Positions 13,917 through 21,246 of a stretch of 24,323 bases of DNA are shown one piece after another. The notes beneath the pieces were generated by a model. That model ran no database searches, had not been told where the DNA came from, and saw only the letters and a list, made by a program, of their open reading frames with translations. The number at the start of each line of letters is the position of its first letter. The first letter of the stretch is position 1. Source of the stretch: DASVHF01 sp036382695. GTDB taxonomy: Bacteria > Patescibacteriota > Microgenomatia > Woykebacterales > RBG-16-39-9b. Made by a program: the position numbers and the translations under genes. The stretch covers positions 1-24,323 of the forward strand of contig DASVHF010000078.1 of NCBI GenBank assembly GCA_036382695.1. Direction: 5' to 3'.

Positions 13917-16157
13917 TTAAATAGCAATTAAGTCTTTCTCCGCTCTATTTAAAAGAACGGCATTTGTGGCAACAATTATGGAGCTTGCACTCATAAGAAG
14001 CGCGGAAATTTCGGGGCGAAGTGAAATACCAAAACTTGGGTACAAGACACCAGCAGCAATCGGAATTGCTAATAAATTATAAATCGAAGCCCAAAAGAGA
14101 TTTTGTTTCATTTTTGTAACCGTTGCTTTACTCAAACGAATTGCCCGCAGCACATCGGCCGGATCTGATTTCATCAAAACAACCTTGGCAGTTTCGATCG
14201 CCACGTCGGTTCCCGCGCCGATAGCAATCCCGATATCAGCTTGAGCAAGTGCGGGCGCGTCGTTTACTCCGTCACCAACCATCGCCACAAATTTATCTTC
14301 ATCTTGGAGTTTCTTAACATATTTAGCCTTATCTGCGGGCAAGACTTCTGCGAAGACTCTTTTTATCCCAATCTGCTCTGCTACTGCTTTGGCTGTTTTT
14401 TCATTATCTCCGGTAATCATTGCTGTTTCGATACCAAGAGCGTCTAAACGTTTGATTGCTTCGTCGGCTGTTTGTTTTACAGGGTCAGAGGCTCCAACGA
14501 CACCAACCGCTTTTTGATTCAGCGCAAGAATCATAATCGTCTCGCCTCTTTCAAGAAATTCGCGAATCTTGCTTTCTAGCACGGCTAAATCAATATTGCT
14601 TTCTCTCATCAGCTTTGCAGTACCAACTAATACTTTCTTGTCTTCTACAACCGCTCTAACACCCAGACCGGATAAATTTTCAAACCCCTCCACCTTCGTT
14701 GGAAGGTTAAGATTTCTTCTCTTGATTTCTTCTAAAACCGCGCCGCTTAATGGGTGGCTTGATTTTGCTTCGGCTGCTCCAACAAGCCTCAATACTTCTT
14801 CCTCGCCAAATCCTTTGGCAGTTGCAACGTTAGTTACTTTTGGTTTCCCTTCAGTTAACGTTCCGGTTTTATCGAGCACCACAGCTTGAACTCGCGAAAC
14901 TTGCTCGAGTGTTGGCGCGTCTTTGATCAAAATGTTGTGTTTCGCACCCAAACCAGTCCCCACCGCCACCGCAGTAGGGGTAGCCAAACCTAGCGCATCA
15001 GGACAGGCAATCACCGTAGTGGAAATAGCAAAGGTGAGGGCAAATAGAATTGGCTGCCCAAGAATCAAAAACCAAACTGCGAAGGTAAGTAAACCACCAC
15101 CGACAGCAACAATCACCAAGTATTTAGCAAACCGATCGGCGATTTTTTGCCCTGGCGCTTTTGAATTTTGAGCAATCTCAACCATTTTGACTATTTGCGC
15201 TAGAGCAGTATCTTCACCGACCTTTGTCGCTTTAAACTTAACCGACCCTGATTGGTTTATTGCTCCACCGATAACACTACCCCCAACTTTTTTGACCACT
15301 GGGATTGACTCACCAGTCAGCAGTGATTCATCAATCGAGGTTTCCCCCTCAACAATTTCGCCGTCGACAGGAACTTTATCGCCAGGCTTCAATATTAGAA
15401 TATCTCCCAACTTAACTTCAGAGGTTGGGACGAGTTCCTCTTTACCGCCTCTTTCGACCCGCGCCTGGGGAGGAACCAAAGCGAACAATGCTTGAAGGGC
15501 ATCTGTAGTACCACGCCGAGACTTCATCTCCATCCAATGGCCAAATAGAACAAATGTTATTAAAAGTCCTGCCGCTTCATAGTATGAATCACTACTGCCA
15601 AGAAAAGTTAAAACAACACTAAAAGCATATGCGGCTGTAATTCCAACGGCGATTAAAACCGCCATGTTCAAAGTTTTTGCTAGTAGCGCTTTATAAGTAG
15701 AGTAAATAAAAATCCAACCCGAGTAAAAAAATACCGGCGTTGTCAGTAAGAAAAGAATCCAGGCAGCTGGAATCGGAGTTGGTAAAGATGTGCCCAGTAT
15801 TTTCTCCCCGAGTGGAGAATAAGCGACAATCGGGATTGATAATATGAGAGCGAAGAAGAATTTTTGCCGGATATCCTCTTCCATCAATCTCGCCATCTCT
15901 CTTCCAGCCAAACCAGTATGCTCCATCCCCATCGTCATCATCATGCTCATCTTAAACTTCTCCCAAAAGTTCATATCGGCGGTTGGTTTCACCGTGTGAT
16001 CCGCGTGAGCACCGTGACCTGCTTCCTTGGGAGGTTTCTTTTCAGTTGGCACAAGCTTCATCCCACACTTCGGACAAGATCCCGGTTCGCTGGATTGAAC
16101 TTCCGAATGCATTGGGCAAGTGTATTTAATCTTATTTTTATCTTTAGAATTGCTCAT
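13917..16157 (-). CDS. copB: P1B-type copper-transporting ATPase, CopB-like, with CPD motif
   Basis: Exports metal, probably Cu, using ATP. From ATG 16157 (GGAGAGGAGG eight bases upstream) it is 746 aa; a longer frame to 16280 overlaps the CcdA-like gene and is rejected. N-terminal metal-binding domain: TCPMHSEVQ and CPKCGMKL (C14, C28, C31), then a His/Met-rich stretch (GHGAHADH, MMMTMGMEH). TM region, TGES loop (LLTGESIPVV), phosphorylation site DKTGT (D429), SSHPLSG, MITGDN and GDGVNDAP are all intact. The intramembrane motif is CPD (C385-P386-D387), where CopA has CPC and CopB has CPH. Last gene of the csoR operon; the substrate is inferred from CsoR. Confidence 0.92.
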   Translation of the reverse strand: MSNSKDKNKIKYTCPMHSEVQSSEPGSCPKCGMKLVPTEKKPPKEAGHGAHADHTVKPTADMNFWEKFKMSMMMTMGMEHTGLAGREMARLMEEDIRQKFFFALILSIPIVAYSPLGEKILGTSLPTPIPAAWILFLLTTPVFFYSGWIFIYSTYKALLAKTLNMAVLIAVGITAAYAFSVVLTFLGSSDSYYEAAGLLITFVLFGHWMEMKSRRGTTDALQALFALVPPQARVERGGKEELVPTSEVKLGDILILKPGDKVPVDGEIVEGETSIDESLLTGESIPVVKKVGGSVIGGAINQSGSVKFKATKVGEDTALAQIVKMVEIAQNSKAPGQKIADRFAKYLVIVAVGGGLLTFAVWFLILGQPILFALTFAISTTVIACPDALGLATPTAVAVGTGLGAKHNILIKDAPTLEQVSRVQAVVLDKTGTLTEGKPKVTNVATAKGFGEEEVLRLVGAAEAKSSHPLSGAVLEEIKRRNLNLPTKVEGFENLSGLGVRAVVEDKKVLVGTAKLMRESNIDLAVLESKIREFLERGETIMILALNQKAVGVVGASDPVKQTADEAIKRLDALGIETAMITGDNEKTAKAVAEQIGIKRVFAEVLPADKAKYVKKLQDEDKFVAMVGDGVNDAPALAQADIGIAIGAGTDVAIETAKVVLMKSDPADVLRAIRLSKATVTKMKQNLFWASIYNLLAIPIAAGVLYPSFGISLRPEISALLMSASSIIVATNAVLLNRAEKDLIAI

Positions 16158-16177
16158 TTTTTGAACCTCCTCTCCGT

Positions 16178-16855
16178 TTAAGTTACTGTGAGTGTCAGCC
16201 AGACTAAAAGTAGTATCCCAAGTAGAGTCATTAAGGCACCTGATATCAATTTGGCTTTTCCTGCAGTTTTTGATTGCCAACCTTTAATATTTGCCCATGC
16301 ACCTTTGTTGGTAGCCAAAACAAAAATTATTACAAGGGGCAGGATAAACATCATATTGTAGACCACAAGGTAAAGAACCCCTTGCCAAAAAGTTTCTCTC
16401 AAGGAAAGCATGGCCACGGTCGCCAAATAAATACCGCCGGAACAAGGAAACTCACACAGACCAATCAATACCCCCAAAGCAATTGCTGAAAAAATAGTCA
16501 ACTTCTTATTCCAGGTGATCATTCTACAGCGGGATAGAAAAGGCGAGACTACTGGTATTTGCCAAGCCGGTAAATAGTAATCTTTTATGTAAAATACACC
16601 AATGAATAAGACCAGCACTGCAGCTACCCAACCAAAGAAATGGGGAATGCCAAAAAGGTGAATTACTTGCAGTATTCCTAGCCCAATGAGGAAATAGGTA
16701 ACGAATGTTGCCAATATGTAAAAACCACCAAAGGTCAAGATAAAACTGCGGGGAGAATTGGTACCTAACAAAATACTAATGTAAATTAGCAATACGCCAA
16801 TAGCGCAAGGATTAAAGGAATCTATAAGACCGTTGGTAATTACTAAGGGAAGCAT
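16178..16855 (-). CDS. CcdA/DsbD-like thiol-redox membrane protein
   Basis: A six-helix membrane protein (225 aa) of the CcdA/DsbD core family, which carries reducing power across the membrane. The paired cysteines are seen in NPCAIG (C17, first helix) and EFPCSGG (fourth helix), each beside a proline, as the family requires. It lies 2 bases after the DUF1573 gene and 20 bases before the ATPase, so all are co-transcribed. Context suggests it keeps cysteines of the neighbouring copper proteins reduced; this is inference. Confidence 0.85.
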   Translation of the reverse strand: MLPLVITNGLIDSFNPCAIGVLLIYISILLGTNSPRSFILTFGGFYILATFVTYFLIGLGILQVIHLFGIPHFFGWVAAVLVLFIGVFYIKDYYLPAWQIPVVSPFLSRCRMITWNKKLTIFSAIALGVLIGLCEFPCSGGIYLATVAMLSLRETFWQGVLYLVVYNMMFILPLVIIFVLATNKGAWANIKGWQSKTAGKAKLISGALMTLLGILLLVWLTLTVT

Positions 16856-16857
16856 AT

Positions 16858-17376
16858 TTACTCTACCATCGCTGTAAGATTGACTTGAACTTCAGGAGTT
16901 TCGGGATCATTGGTTTTGAAGAAAATGGTTTTTTCTGATCTACCTTGAACTGGATGCTTTGAGGGTTCATAAATTGCTTTCAAAGTCGCCTTTTCGCCTG
17001 GTGCTATCTCACCCATCCAAGCTGGATTACCATGCATACTAAAAATGGGTGACTCCTCCCCATCGATCGCAACCCGAGCTGAAGTACAACCGCAAGAAGT
17101 AGAAACGCTAGTAATCTGGAGCGGTTTTTTACCTATATTTTCCAAGGTAATATCTTCAATCCTTTTATCGGTGCCTTTCATCGCCCCAAGATCTACATTG
17201 GTTTTCTCAAGCTTTAATTGCGGTCTCTCAGATGCGGATACCCCATATGTGGTCATTTCGGTCTGATTTGCGGTCGTTGAAAAAGCAAATATCAGACCGC
17301 CAATCACGACAATAGCTAGAAAAGCAAAAATACTAAGTAAAAATGGGTCGGCTTTACCCTTTTGGCTCAGGCTTAT
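16858..17376 (-). CDS. DUF1573-domain protein, membrane-anchored, apparent ATA start
   Basis: DUF1573 proteins are extracytoplasmic beta-sandwich (Ig-like) proteins. This one has the typical DLGAMKG start, the ITSVSTSCGCTSA motif whose two cysteines could bind copper or form a disulfide, and APGEKATLKAIYEP. The first conventional start is the GTG at 17307, but this falls in the middle of a hydrophobic helix. The open frame continues upstream to an ATA at 17376, 8 bases after GGAGG (17385-17389), giving MSLSQKGKADPFLLSIF... with a complete anchor. I use that start (172 aa) but it is inferred; the body of the gene is certain. Its 5' end overlaps the end of the 85-aa gene by about 23 bases. Confidence 0.8.
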   Translation of the reverse strand: MSLSQKGKADPFLLSIFAFLAIVVIGGLIFAFSTTANQTEMTTYGVSASERPQLKLEKTNVDLGAMKGTDKRIEDITLENIGKKPLQITSVSTSCGCTSARVAIDGEESPIFSMHGNPAWMGEIAPGEKATLKAIYEPSKHPVQGRSEKTIFFKTNDPETPEVQVNLTAMVE

Positions 17377-17611
17377 CGTTTTTACCTCCTTTTATCCAAA
17401 GCCATCTTATTAGAAGAACAAGAGCTACGATTACTAAAATCCAGGTAAGCCACCAAAGAATAATGAACGCTGGAAACCAGCTTCCCCAATGAAAGCTCAT
17501 CATGTCTCCCATAAAATGGCTAAAGCTTCTTTCTCCTTCTTCTCCCATCATGTTTATATTCATCGCTCCAGACACAGTAGCTTCATCTCCGTGGGCAAAA
17601 ACTTGTGGCAT
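17354..17611 (-). CDS. Small Met/His-rich single-helix membrane protein of the copper operon
   Basis: 85 aa, no family recognised. The N-terminal part is rich in Met and His (NINMMGEEGERSFSHFMGDM, MSFHWG), residues that suit Cu(I) binding, followed by one hydrophobic helix with several Trp (about 47-70, FIILWWLTWILVIVALVLLI) and a basic tail. The start codon overlaps the csoR stop by one base (TAATG), so translation is coupled. Its sequence also carries the ribosome site of the next gene. A role in copper tolerance is inferred from position and composition. Confidence 0.65.
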   Translation of the reverse strand: MPQVFAHGDEATVSGAMNINMMGEEGERSFSHFMGDMMSFHWGSWFPAFIILWWLTWILVIVALVLLIRWLWIKGGKNDKPEPKG

Positions 17612-17907
17612 TATTTATCATCTCCTTTCTGCAATTTTTGTTCCATTTCGAAAATTTCGGAGATTTCGTTGAAAACCTTCTGCCTTTTAGACTTTATGTT
17701 AGATTCAATTGCCGGTGCTACGCAGGTTTCGAGGTGAGACTCAAGAATAATCTTATTGACTTTATTTAACGCTGCTATAACAGCTTGGTTTTGACGAATT
17801 ACATCAACACAGTATTTGTTTTCCTCAATCATCTTTTTATTACCCTGAAGATGCCCAATTGCATAGTTAATTCTTTTGAGAATTTCTTTTTTCGATTCTT
17901 TTTTCAT
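17611..17907 (-). CDS. csoR: CsoR-family copper-sensing repressor
   Basis: Four-helix DNA-binding repressor that lets go of its operator on binding Cu(I). The 98-aa sequence keeps the C-H-C sensing triad: C33 (KYCVDV), H58 and C62 (SHLETCVA), plus the typical RINYAIGHLQGNKKMIEE first helix. The Cys-His-Cys pattern fits CsoR rather than RcnR or FrmR. First gene of the operon csoR, 85-aa protein, DUF1573, CcdA-like, ATPase; a CCCCTAGGGG operator stands between its promoter and ATG, so it should control itself and the rest of the operon. Confidence 0.9.
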   Translation of the reverse strand: MKKESKKEILKRINYAIGHLQGNKKMIEENKYCVDVIRQNQAVIAALNKVNKIILESHLETCVAPAIESNIKSKRQKVFNEISEIFEMEQKLQKGDDK

Positions 17908-17917
17908 ACAAACCCAC

Positions 17918-17948
17918 CCCCTAGGGGTTTAGCTTTAATTTCATTATA
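17918..17948 (-). promoter_or_regulatory. csoR promoter and operator
   Basis: On the minus strand, -10 TATAAT (17948-17943) is followed after about 15 bases by the palindrome CCCCTAGGGG (17927-17918) in an AACCCCTAGGGGGTGGG setting. GC-rich palindromes of this kind are CsoR operators elsewhere. The operator covers the start of the leader and adjoins the ribosome site (GGGGGTGGG), so binding would block initiation. Confidence 0.65.
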
Positions 17949-18060
17949 CATCAGATGTCAATTCCATAGAAACAGGTGAGGTATTAACAGAGATCTTTTT
18001 ACTAGGCAGGGGAACGTGGGTTTAGTTAGATGTGGTGTGAGGCATCAGTATTAGAGCCTC

Positions 18061-18987
18061 TTAGACCGGCTGTTCTCCTTTTGCAAGTTCCAGCTTAGAT
18101 TTGTAGAAAAAATACCCCACCGTAGCAAAGGTGATTAGTGGTGACAGCCAGTTTGGTATGTGGAAACCAAAGCTATCCAAAATCATAATTATTCCTAGAA
18201 ATAGGATTGAATACATCGCGCCGTTTTTCAAAAAGACATATCTTTTAATTCTTTCGATATTACCAACGGTAACTTGGCGGACTACAATCGCGCCAATACC
18301 ATTTCCTATTAAAATCAGGGGCACCACAAGTGTAAAGGCAAATGCTCCCAAAACCCCGTCAATCGAAAATGTAGCATCAATTACCTCCAAATAAAATATT
18401 TTGCTCACATCAGAAAGGCCGGTTTGCATCAATCTCTTCTCTTGCTCTTCGGCGTTTTGCTTAAACCCATGGGTGATAAAAAAGGCGGTTGAACCAACCA
18501 CAGCTCCAAAAGCCATAAGAGGGTTTTCTCGGAGAGCAAACCAAACAATTCCTGCAAGCAAAATTGAAACAACGGCGTAAAACCAAACTGATTGGGCGTG
18601 GAAAAAGCGCTCGCCAACCAAACCGTATTTTTTTGGCTCTTGAAAAAGCCAATGCAAAAACAAAAAGACAAGAAAAGTCCCCGCTCCGATAAGGAGAATC
18701 GGCGCCGAGGATTCTACAGCTTCAATCACTGCCGGATCACTGCTCAAAGCTGCGGTTAGAGAACCAAGAAATCCAAGCGAAGGGTTGACAAGATAGACGA
18801 TAAGCCAAGGCAGCAGGCCTCGAATGAGAAAAACTGAAGTAATAATCCCCCAAAACAGAAACCAGCGCCGGGCTTTCTGCCCCATCGTCGATAAAACCTG
18901 GGCGTTAATTATTGCATTGTCAATACTGCTGATAGTTTCAAAAAGAACCAAACCGGCAACAATTAAAACCAGCGAAAACCAATCCAT
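18061..18987 (-). CDS. DUF475 / TerC-superfamily integral membrane protein
   Basis: A 308-aa inner-membrane protein with about nine helices. It shows the TerC-type acidic motifs in paired helices: FETISSIDNAIINAQVL near the start and EVIDATFSIDGVLGAFA past the middle. The family (DUF475) is linked to metal-ion handling, possibly Mn export or tellurite stress. It begins at ATG 18987; a TATATT -10 lies 9 bases upstream, so the message would be almost leaderless. It stands alone between the copper operon and the 45-aa gene. Confidence 0.85.
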   Translation of the reverse strand: MDWFSLVLIVAGLVLFETISSIDNAIINAQVLSTMGQKARRWFLFWGIITSVFLIRGLLPWLIVYLVNPSLGFLGSLTAALSSDPAVIEAVESSAPILLIGAGTFLVFLFLHWLFQEPKKYGLVGERFFHAQSVWFYAVVSILLAGIVWFALRENPLMAFGAVVGSTAFFITHGFKQNAEEQEKRLMQTGLSDVSKIFYLEVIDATFSIDGVLGAFAFTLVVPLILIGNGIGAIVVRQVTVGNIERIKRYVFLKNGAMYSILFLGIIMILDSFGFHIPNWLSPLITFATVGYFFYKSKLELAKGEQPV

Positions 18988-19029
18988 AATTCATTTAATA
19001 TATCACAAGTTAATCGGGAAAATTATATC

Positions 19030-19072
19030 AAAAAAGAGGAGCGGCGGTGAAGGAATCGAACCTATCACCGCC
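19030..19072 (-). terminator. Hairpin and T-run after the 45-aa gene
   Basis: On the minus strand, GGCGGTGA/TCACCGCC arms (19072-19065 and 19050-19043) enclose a further AGG/CCT step and a TTCGATT loop; after 7 bases comes TTTTTT (19035-19030). The hairpin is strong, but the gap before the T-run is longer than usual. In the 18988-19402 gap this terminator, the 45-aa gene and its possible promoter are what I see. Confidence 0.5.
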
Positions 19073-19132
19073 TATCTGGCTGGGTCTATCAGATCACCCT
19101 GAACCGATCTTTCAAATGTTCCACAGCCTACA

Positions 19133-19270
19133 CTACGGTTGCGCTGCCCTGTTGAGGGCTTTCATACGCTCCGCCTCCCACCGCTCTCTAGCCTCGCACG
19201 CCTGGGGATCCTCACATCCGTGCAACGCTCTATACCTGGTCCAATGGACCTGAGAGTTGGACGCATCCAT
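19133..19270 (-). CDS. Very small GC-rich gene (45 aa)
   Basis: Not recognised. A 45-codon frame begins with ATG 19270, 10 bases after a strong AAGGAGG site, and ends at 19133. The product is hydrophilic, with two cysteines (HGCEDPQACEARERWEAER) and a helical, charged C-terminal half. A possible promoter (TTGCAA 19368-19363, TACCAT 19346-19341) and a hairpin-plus-T-run after the stop frame it as a separate unit. GC-rich bases, a strong ribosome site and a long leader match the M23 and 110/63-aa genes. Moderately supported. Confidence 0.45.
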   Translation of the reverse strand: MDASNSQVHWTRYRALHGCEDPQACEARERWEAERMKALNRAAQP

Positions 19271-19340
19271 TGTCTCTCATCCTCCTTGGCAGTAGGTTGC
19301 CAGCCGAATAAAAATATTCTACAACTAGCATCCAAATATT

Positions 19341-19368
19341 ATGGTATAAAATTGAGGGGCCTTTGCAA
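19341..19368 (-). promoter_or_regulatory. Possible promoter for the 45-aa gene
   Basis: On the minus strand TTGCAA (19368-19363), 16 bases, TACCAT (19346-19341); CATAAT (19343-19338) is an alternative -10. The leader would be about 65 bases. Confidence 0.35.
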
Positions 19369-19402
19369 GAAGCTTTCAAGGAGATGGTTTGGGGCTAAAA
19401 AC

Positions 19403-20560
19403 TTAAATCCAACCAGCTAAAACAACCCCACCCATACCAATCAAAAGTAAACCGATGATTAGGTGGAAGAGACGGAGCCTCTTTTGCCGAAATTCTTCTA
19501 CTTGTTGGACGCTCAAGCCTTTGTAAACAGCCAGGGTGATTACAACCATTGGCAGGATAAAAATAAGGTTGTAAAGAACAAGGTAACCTAGGGCCTGGGC
19601 AAATAGTGTACGTTGGGAAAGCATACCGAGAATGACAATATAAGGACCGCTGGTGCAAGGAAGGAGAAATAAACTGACCAAAAAGCCGATGAAAAAGGCA
19701 CCGATAGGGCTTGTCGCCCTCGCAATTAGAGCTTTAAGACGAGGCCGCCAAGACATTGGCACTTCCATAATAAAGCCGCCCTTCCCGTACCAAAAAAAAT
19801 CCTTTAGATTAAAAATCCCTAAAATAATTGCCAGCACCCCTATAAAAGTTAAAAAGACTCTCGGCAAATTTCCCCAAGTTAGTGCTTTATAAAGACCAAG
19901 TCCCATCAAGAAGTAGGAAATAAAAATCGCCAAGGAAAATAATAATCCTGCTCTGAGAGCTCTTTTTGGCGAACCGGTAGCTAAAATTGCTGTTAGAAGA
20001 AGTATTAAAACCGCAAATTCACAAGGATTGACACTATCTGCGAGTGCTCCAGCAATAACAGCCGGGTAAAGGAGGGACGATCCTTTTTTGGTAGCTGAAG
20101 CCGTTGCTTCTTGGTTCTCTCCACGTTCGGCTCCTTTCGTCGCTTCGGGTTTAACCTCTTCCACTTTCGGCTGATCTTTAACAAATTCATCTGCCAAGTC
20201 TTCAATTTGATTTGGAATATCAAGACCACCAATCAGATACTTATCCCCAATAAAGATAGCTGGCACACCTCTCGCTTCAAGCGGAACGTCGTATTTATCG
20301 TAGTATTCATTTAGCAAAGTGGCGTTTTCACGACTGAAGTAAATTTCTTTTTTCTCAATGGGATACTTGTCGTAAAAACCTTTTTCTTCGAACAACTGGT
20401 TTACTTGCGCGCAATGAGGACAACCCTGACCCCAGAAATAATAAACCGCATCTTTTTTGACTTCAGCGGCTGCTTTCGCGGGGAAAAAGAAGGCAAAAAT
20501 AAAAATTAAAACAACTAGGCTTTTTATTAGGTTAAGTTTAGATATAGAACCAATTAGCAT
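19403..20560 (-). CDS. Thioredoxin-fold domain fused to CcdA/DsbD membrane domain
   Basis: A thiol-redox protein with its own extracytoplasmic partner domain. After a signal/anchor (about 9-32) comes a thioredoxin/glutaredoxin-like domain with a CPHC active site (FWGQGCPHCAQ) and the conserved cis-Pro loop RGVPAIFIGDKYLIGG. A Lys/Glu-rich linker (about 130-165) joins it to a six-helix CcdA core with DSVNPCEFAVL and LLPCTSGPYIV as the two membrane cysteines. 385 aa. Electrons from the cytoplasm could pass through the CcdA core to the fused CPHC site. It lies 13 bases after the DUF134 gene, so it ends that operon. It differs from the stand-alone CcdA-like protein of the copper operon. Confidence 0.88.
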   Translation of the reverse strand: MLIGSISKLNLIKSLVVLIFIFAFFFPAKAAAEVKKDAVYYFWGQGCPHCAQVNQLFEEKGFYDKYPIEKKEIYFSRENATLLNEYYDKYDVPLEARGVPAIFIGDKYLIGGLDIPNQIEDLADEFVKDQPKVEEVKPEATKGAERGENQEATASATKKGSSLLYPAVIAGALADSVNPCEFAVLILLLTAILATGSPKRALRAGLLFSLAIFISYFLMGLGLYKALTWGNLPRVFLTFIGVLAIILGIFNLKDFFWYGKGGFIMEVPMSWRPRLKALIARATSPIGAFFIGFLVSLFLLPCTSGPYIVILGMLSQRTLFAQALGYLVLYNLIFILPMVVITLAVYKGLSVQQVEEFRQKRLRLFHLIIGLLLIGMGGVVLAGWI

Positions 20561-20573
20561 TTTAAATCCTAGG

Positions 20574-20855
20574 CTAGATTTTTTCTATTATTCTGATTGC
20601 TTTACCGGTCGTTAGCGCAATTGCAGTCTTTTTGTGGGCAGAGGCTAAAATTCTAGCAAAAGTTGGTTGAGAGATTTTCATCCTTTCCGCCGCTTGTGTT
20701 TGTTCCAACCCCTCCACCTCCGCCAACTTCAAGGCTTCAAGCTCGTCTGGCAAGAGCGCCACTTCTTCAAGTGATCTCAACGGAATACCACGAGGTTTAA
20801 AGTAATATACATCTGGTTGGAGTCGGCAAAACCGAGGTTTCTTTGGTCTTGGCAT
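20574..20855 (-). CDS. DUF134-family helix-turn-helix protein
   Basis: Probable transcription regulator. The 93 aa start with the family-typical MPRPKKPRFCRLQPDVYYFKP and continue with LRSLEEVALLPDELEALKLA and a sigma-like helix-turn-helix (LEQTQAAERMKISQPTFARIL). The lone Cys and the PRP-K start are common in DUF134. It lies between the DUF5320 gene and the thioredoxin-CcdA gene in one unit, and may bind the palindrome in the operon promoter. DUF134 and DUF5320 proteins often neighbour one another; the ligand is unknown. Confidence 0.88.
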   Translation of the reverse strand: MPRPKKPRFCRLQPDVYYFKPRGIPLRSLEEVALLPDELEALKLAEVEGLEQTQAAERMKISQPTFARILASAHKKTAIALTTGKAIRIIEKI

Positions 20856-20875
20856 AAAAACAAAATATAAAGGGT

Positions 20876-21124
20876 TTACTTTTCGTCTGCAAGTTCCTTT
20901 TCTTCTTTCTCGACATCTTCAAGCTCTTCCTTCAAAGCTTGTTTGTAGTCGGCTAAAGCTTGGCGCGCTTCTTTTGGATCAGCCGGTCCACCCCAACCAA
21001 AATATCTGCCTAAACCTCTGTGGTGGTCGTGATGTCTCCATCCCATTCCAAATCCACACGGTCCAAAACCTCTACCTGTCATTGGGCCCGCTCCAAATGG
21101 TCCTGTTCTATCAAATCTTGGCAT
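20876..21124 (-). CDS. DUF5320-family small protein
   Basis: From ATG 21124 the product is 82 aa (a GTG at 21136 adds four residues). The start MPRFDRTGPFGAGPMTGRGFG is the hallmark of the DUF5320 family, followed by a Gly/His/Arg-rich part (CGFGMGWRHHDHHRGLGRYFGWGG) and a coiled-coil-like acidic tail (QALKEELEDVEKEEKEL). His residues could bind metal. Biochemical role unknown; first gene of a unit with DUF134 and the thioredoxin-CcdA fusion. A GGTGG ribosome site precedes the ATG. Confidence 0.85.
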   Translation of the reverse strand: MPRFDRTGPFGAGPMTGRGFGPCGFGMGWRHHDHHRGLGRYFGWGGPADPKEARQALADYKQALKEELEDVEKEEKELADEK

Positions 21125-21153
21125 AATTTTCACCACCTTTCCAACCTATGTAT

Positions 21154-21195
21154 TGAATATATATTCATAATACTATTCAATTGTTGTCTAGTCAA
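21154..21195 (-). promoter_or_regulatory. Promoter and palindromic operator of the DUF5320 operon
   Basis: On the minus strand: -35 TTGACT (21195-21190), 17 bases, -10 TATTAT (21172-21167), directly followed by the 14-bp palindrome TGAATATATATTCA (21167-21154) over the expected start. The regulator is not known; the DUF134 protein of the same operon or the adjacent Fur-family protein are candidates. Confidence 0.6.
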
Positions 21196-21210
21196 CTTTC
21201 AAGCAGCATC

Positions 21211-21239
21211 TTGACAAATGCAAACGGTTTGCATATAGT
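21211..21239 (+). promoter_or_regulatory. Promoter and operator of the fur/ZIP operon (leaderless)
   Basis: TTGACA (21211-21216), exactly 17 bases, TATAGT (21234-21239), then 7 bases to the ATG at 21247. The spacer is almost entirely the palindrome ATGCAAAC-G-GTTTGCAT (21218-21234). A repressor bound there would cover both promoter elements, fitting self-control by the Fur-family gene. Confidence 0.7.
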
Positions 21240-21246
21240 CCTAGCC

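Noticed and set aside
16158..16280. N-terminal extension of the copper ATPase frame
   Set aside because: It overlaps the CcdA-like gene, and the ATG at 16157 has a strong ribosome site and gives the expected metal-binding start.
17956..17961. TTGACA (minus strand) as the csoR -35
   Set aside because: Only 7 bases separate it from the TATAAT, too short for a working promoter pair.
19043..19072. A tRNA- or tmRNA-like T-loop (GGTTCGATTCC on the minus strand)
   Set aside because: The T-stem would have two mismatches, no matching 5' acceptor strand or anticodon arm is found, and the bases fit better in a terminator-like hairpin.
21181..21246. Longer start for the Fur-family protein
   Set aside because: The extra codons are the promoter and operator themselves.
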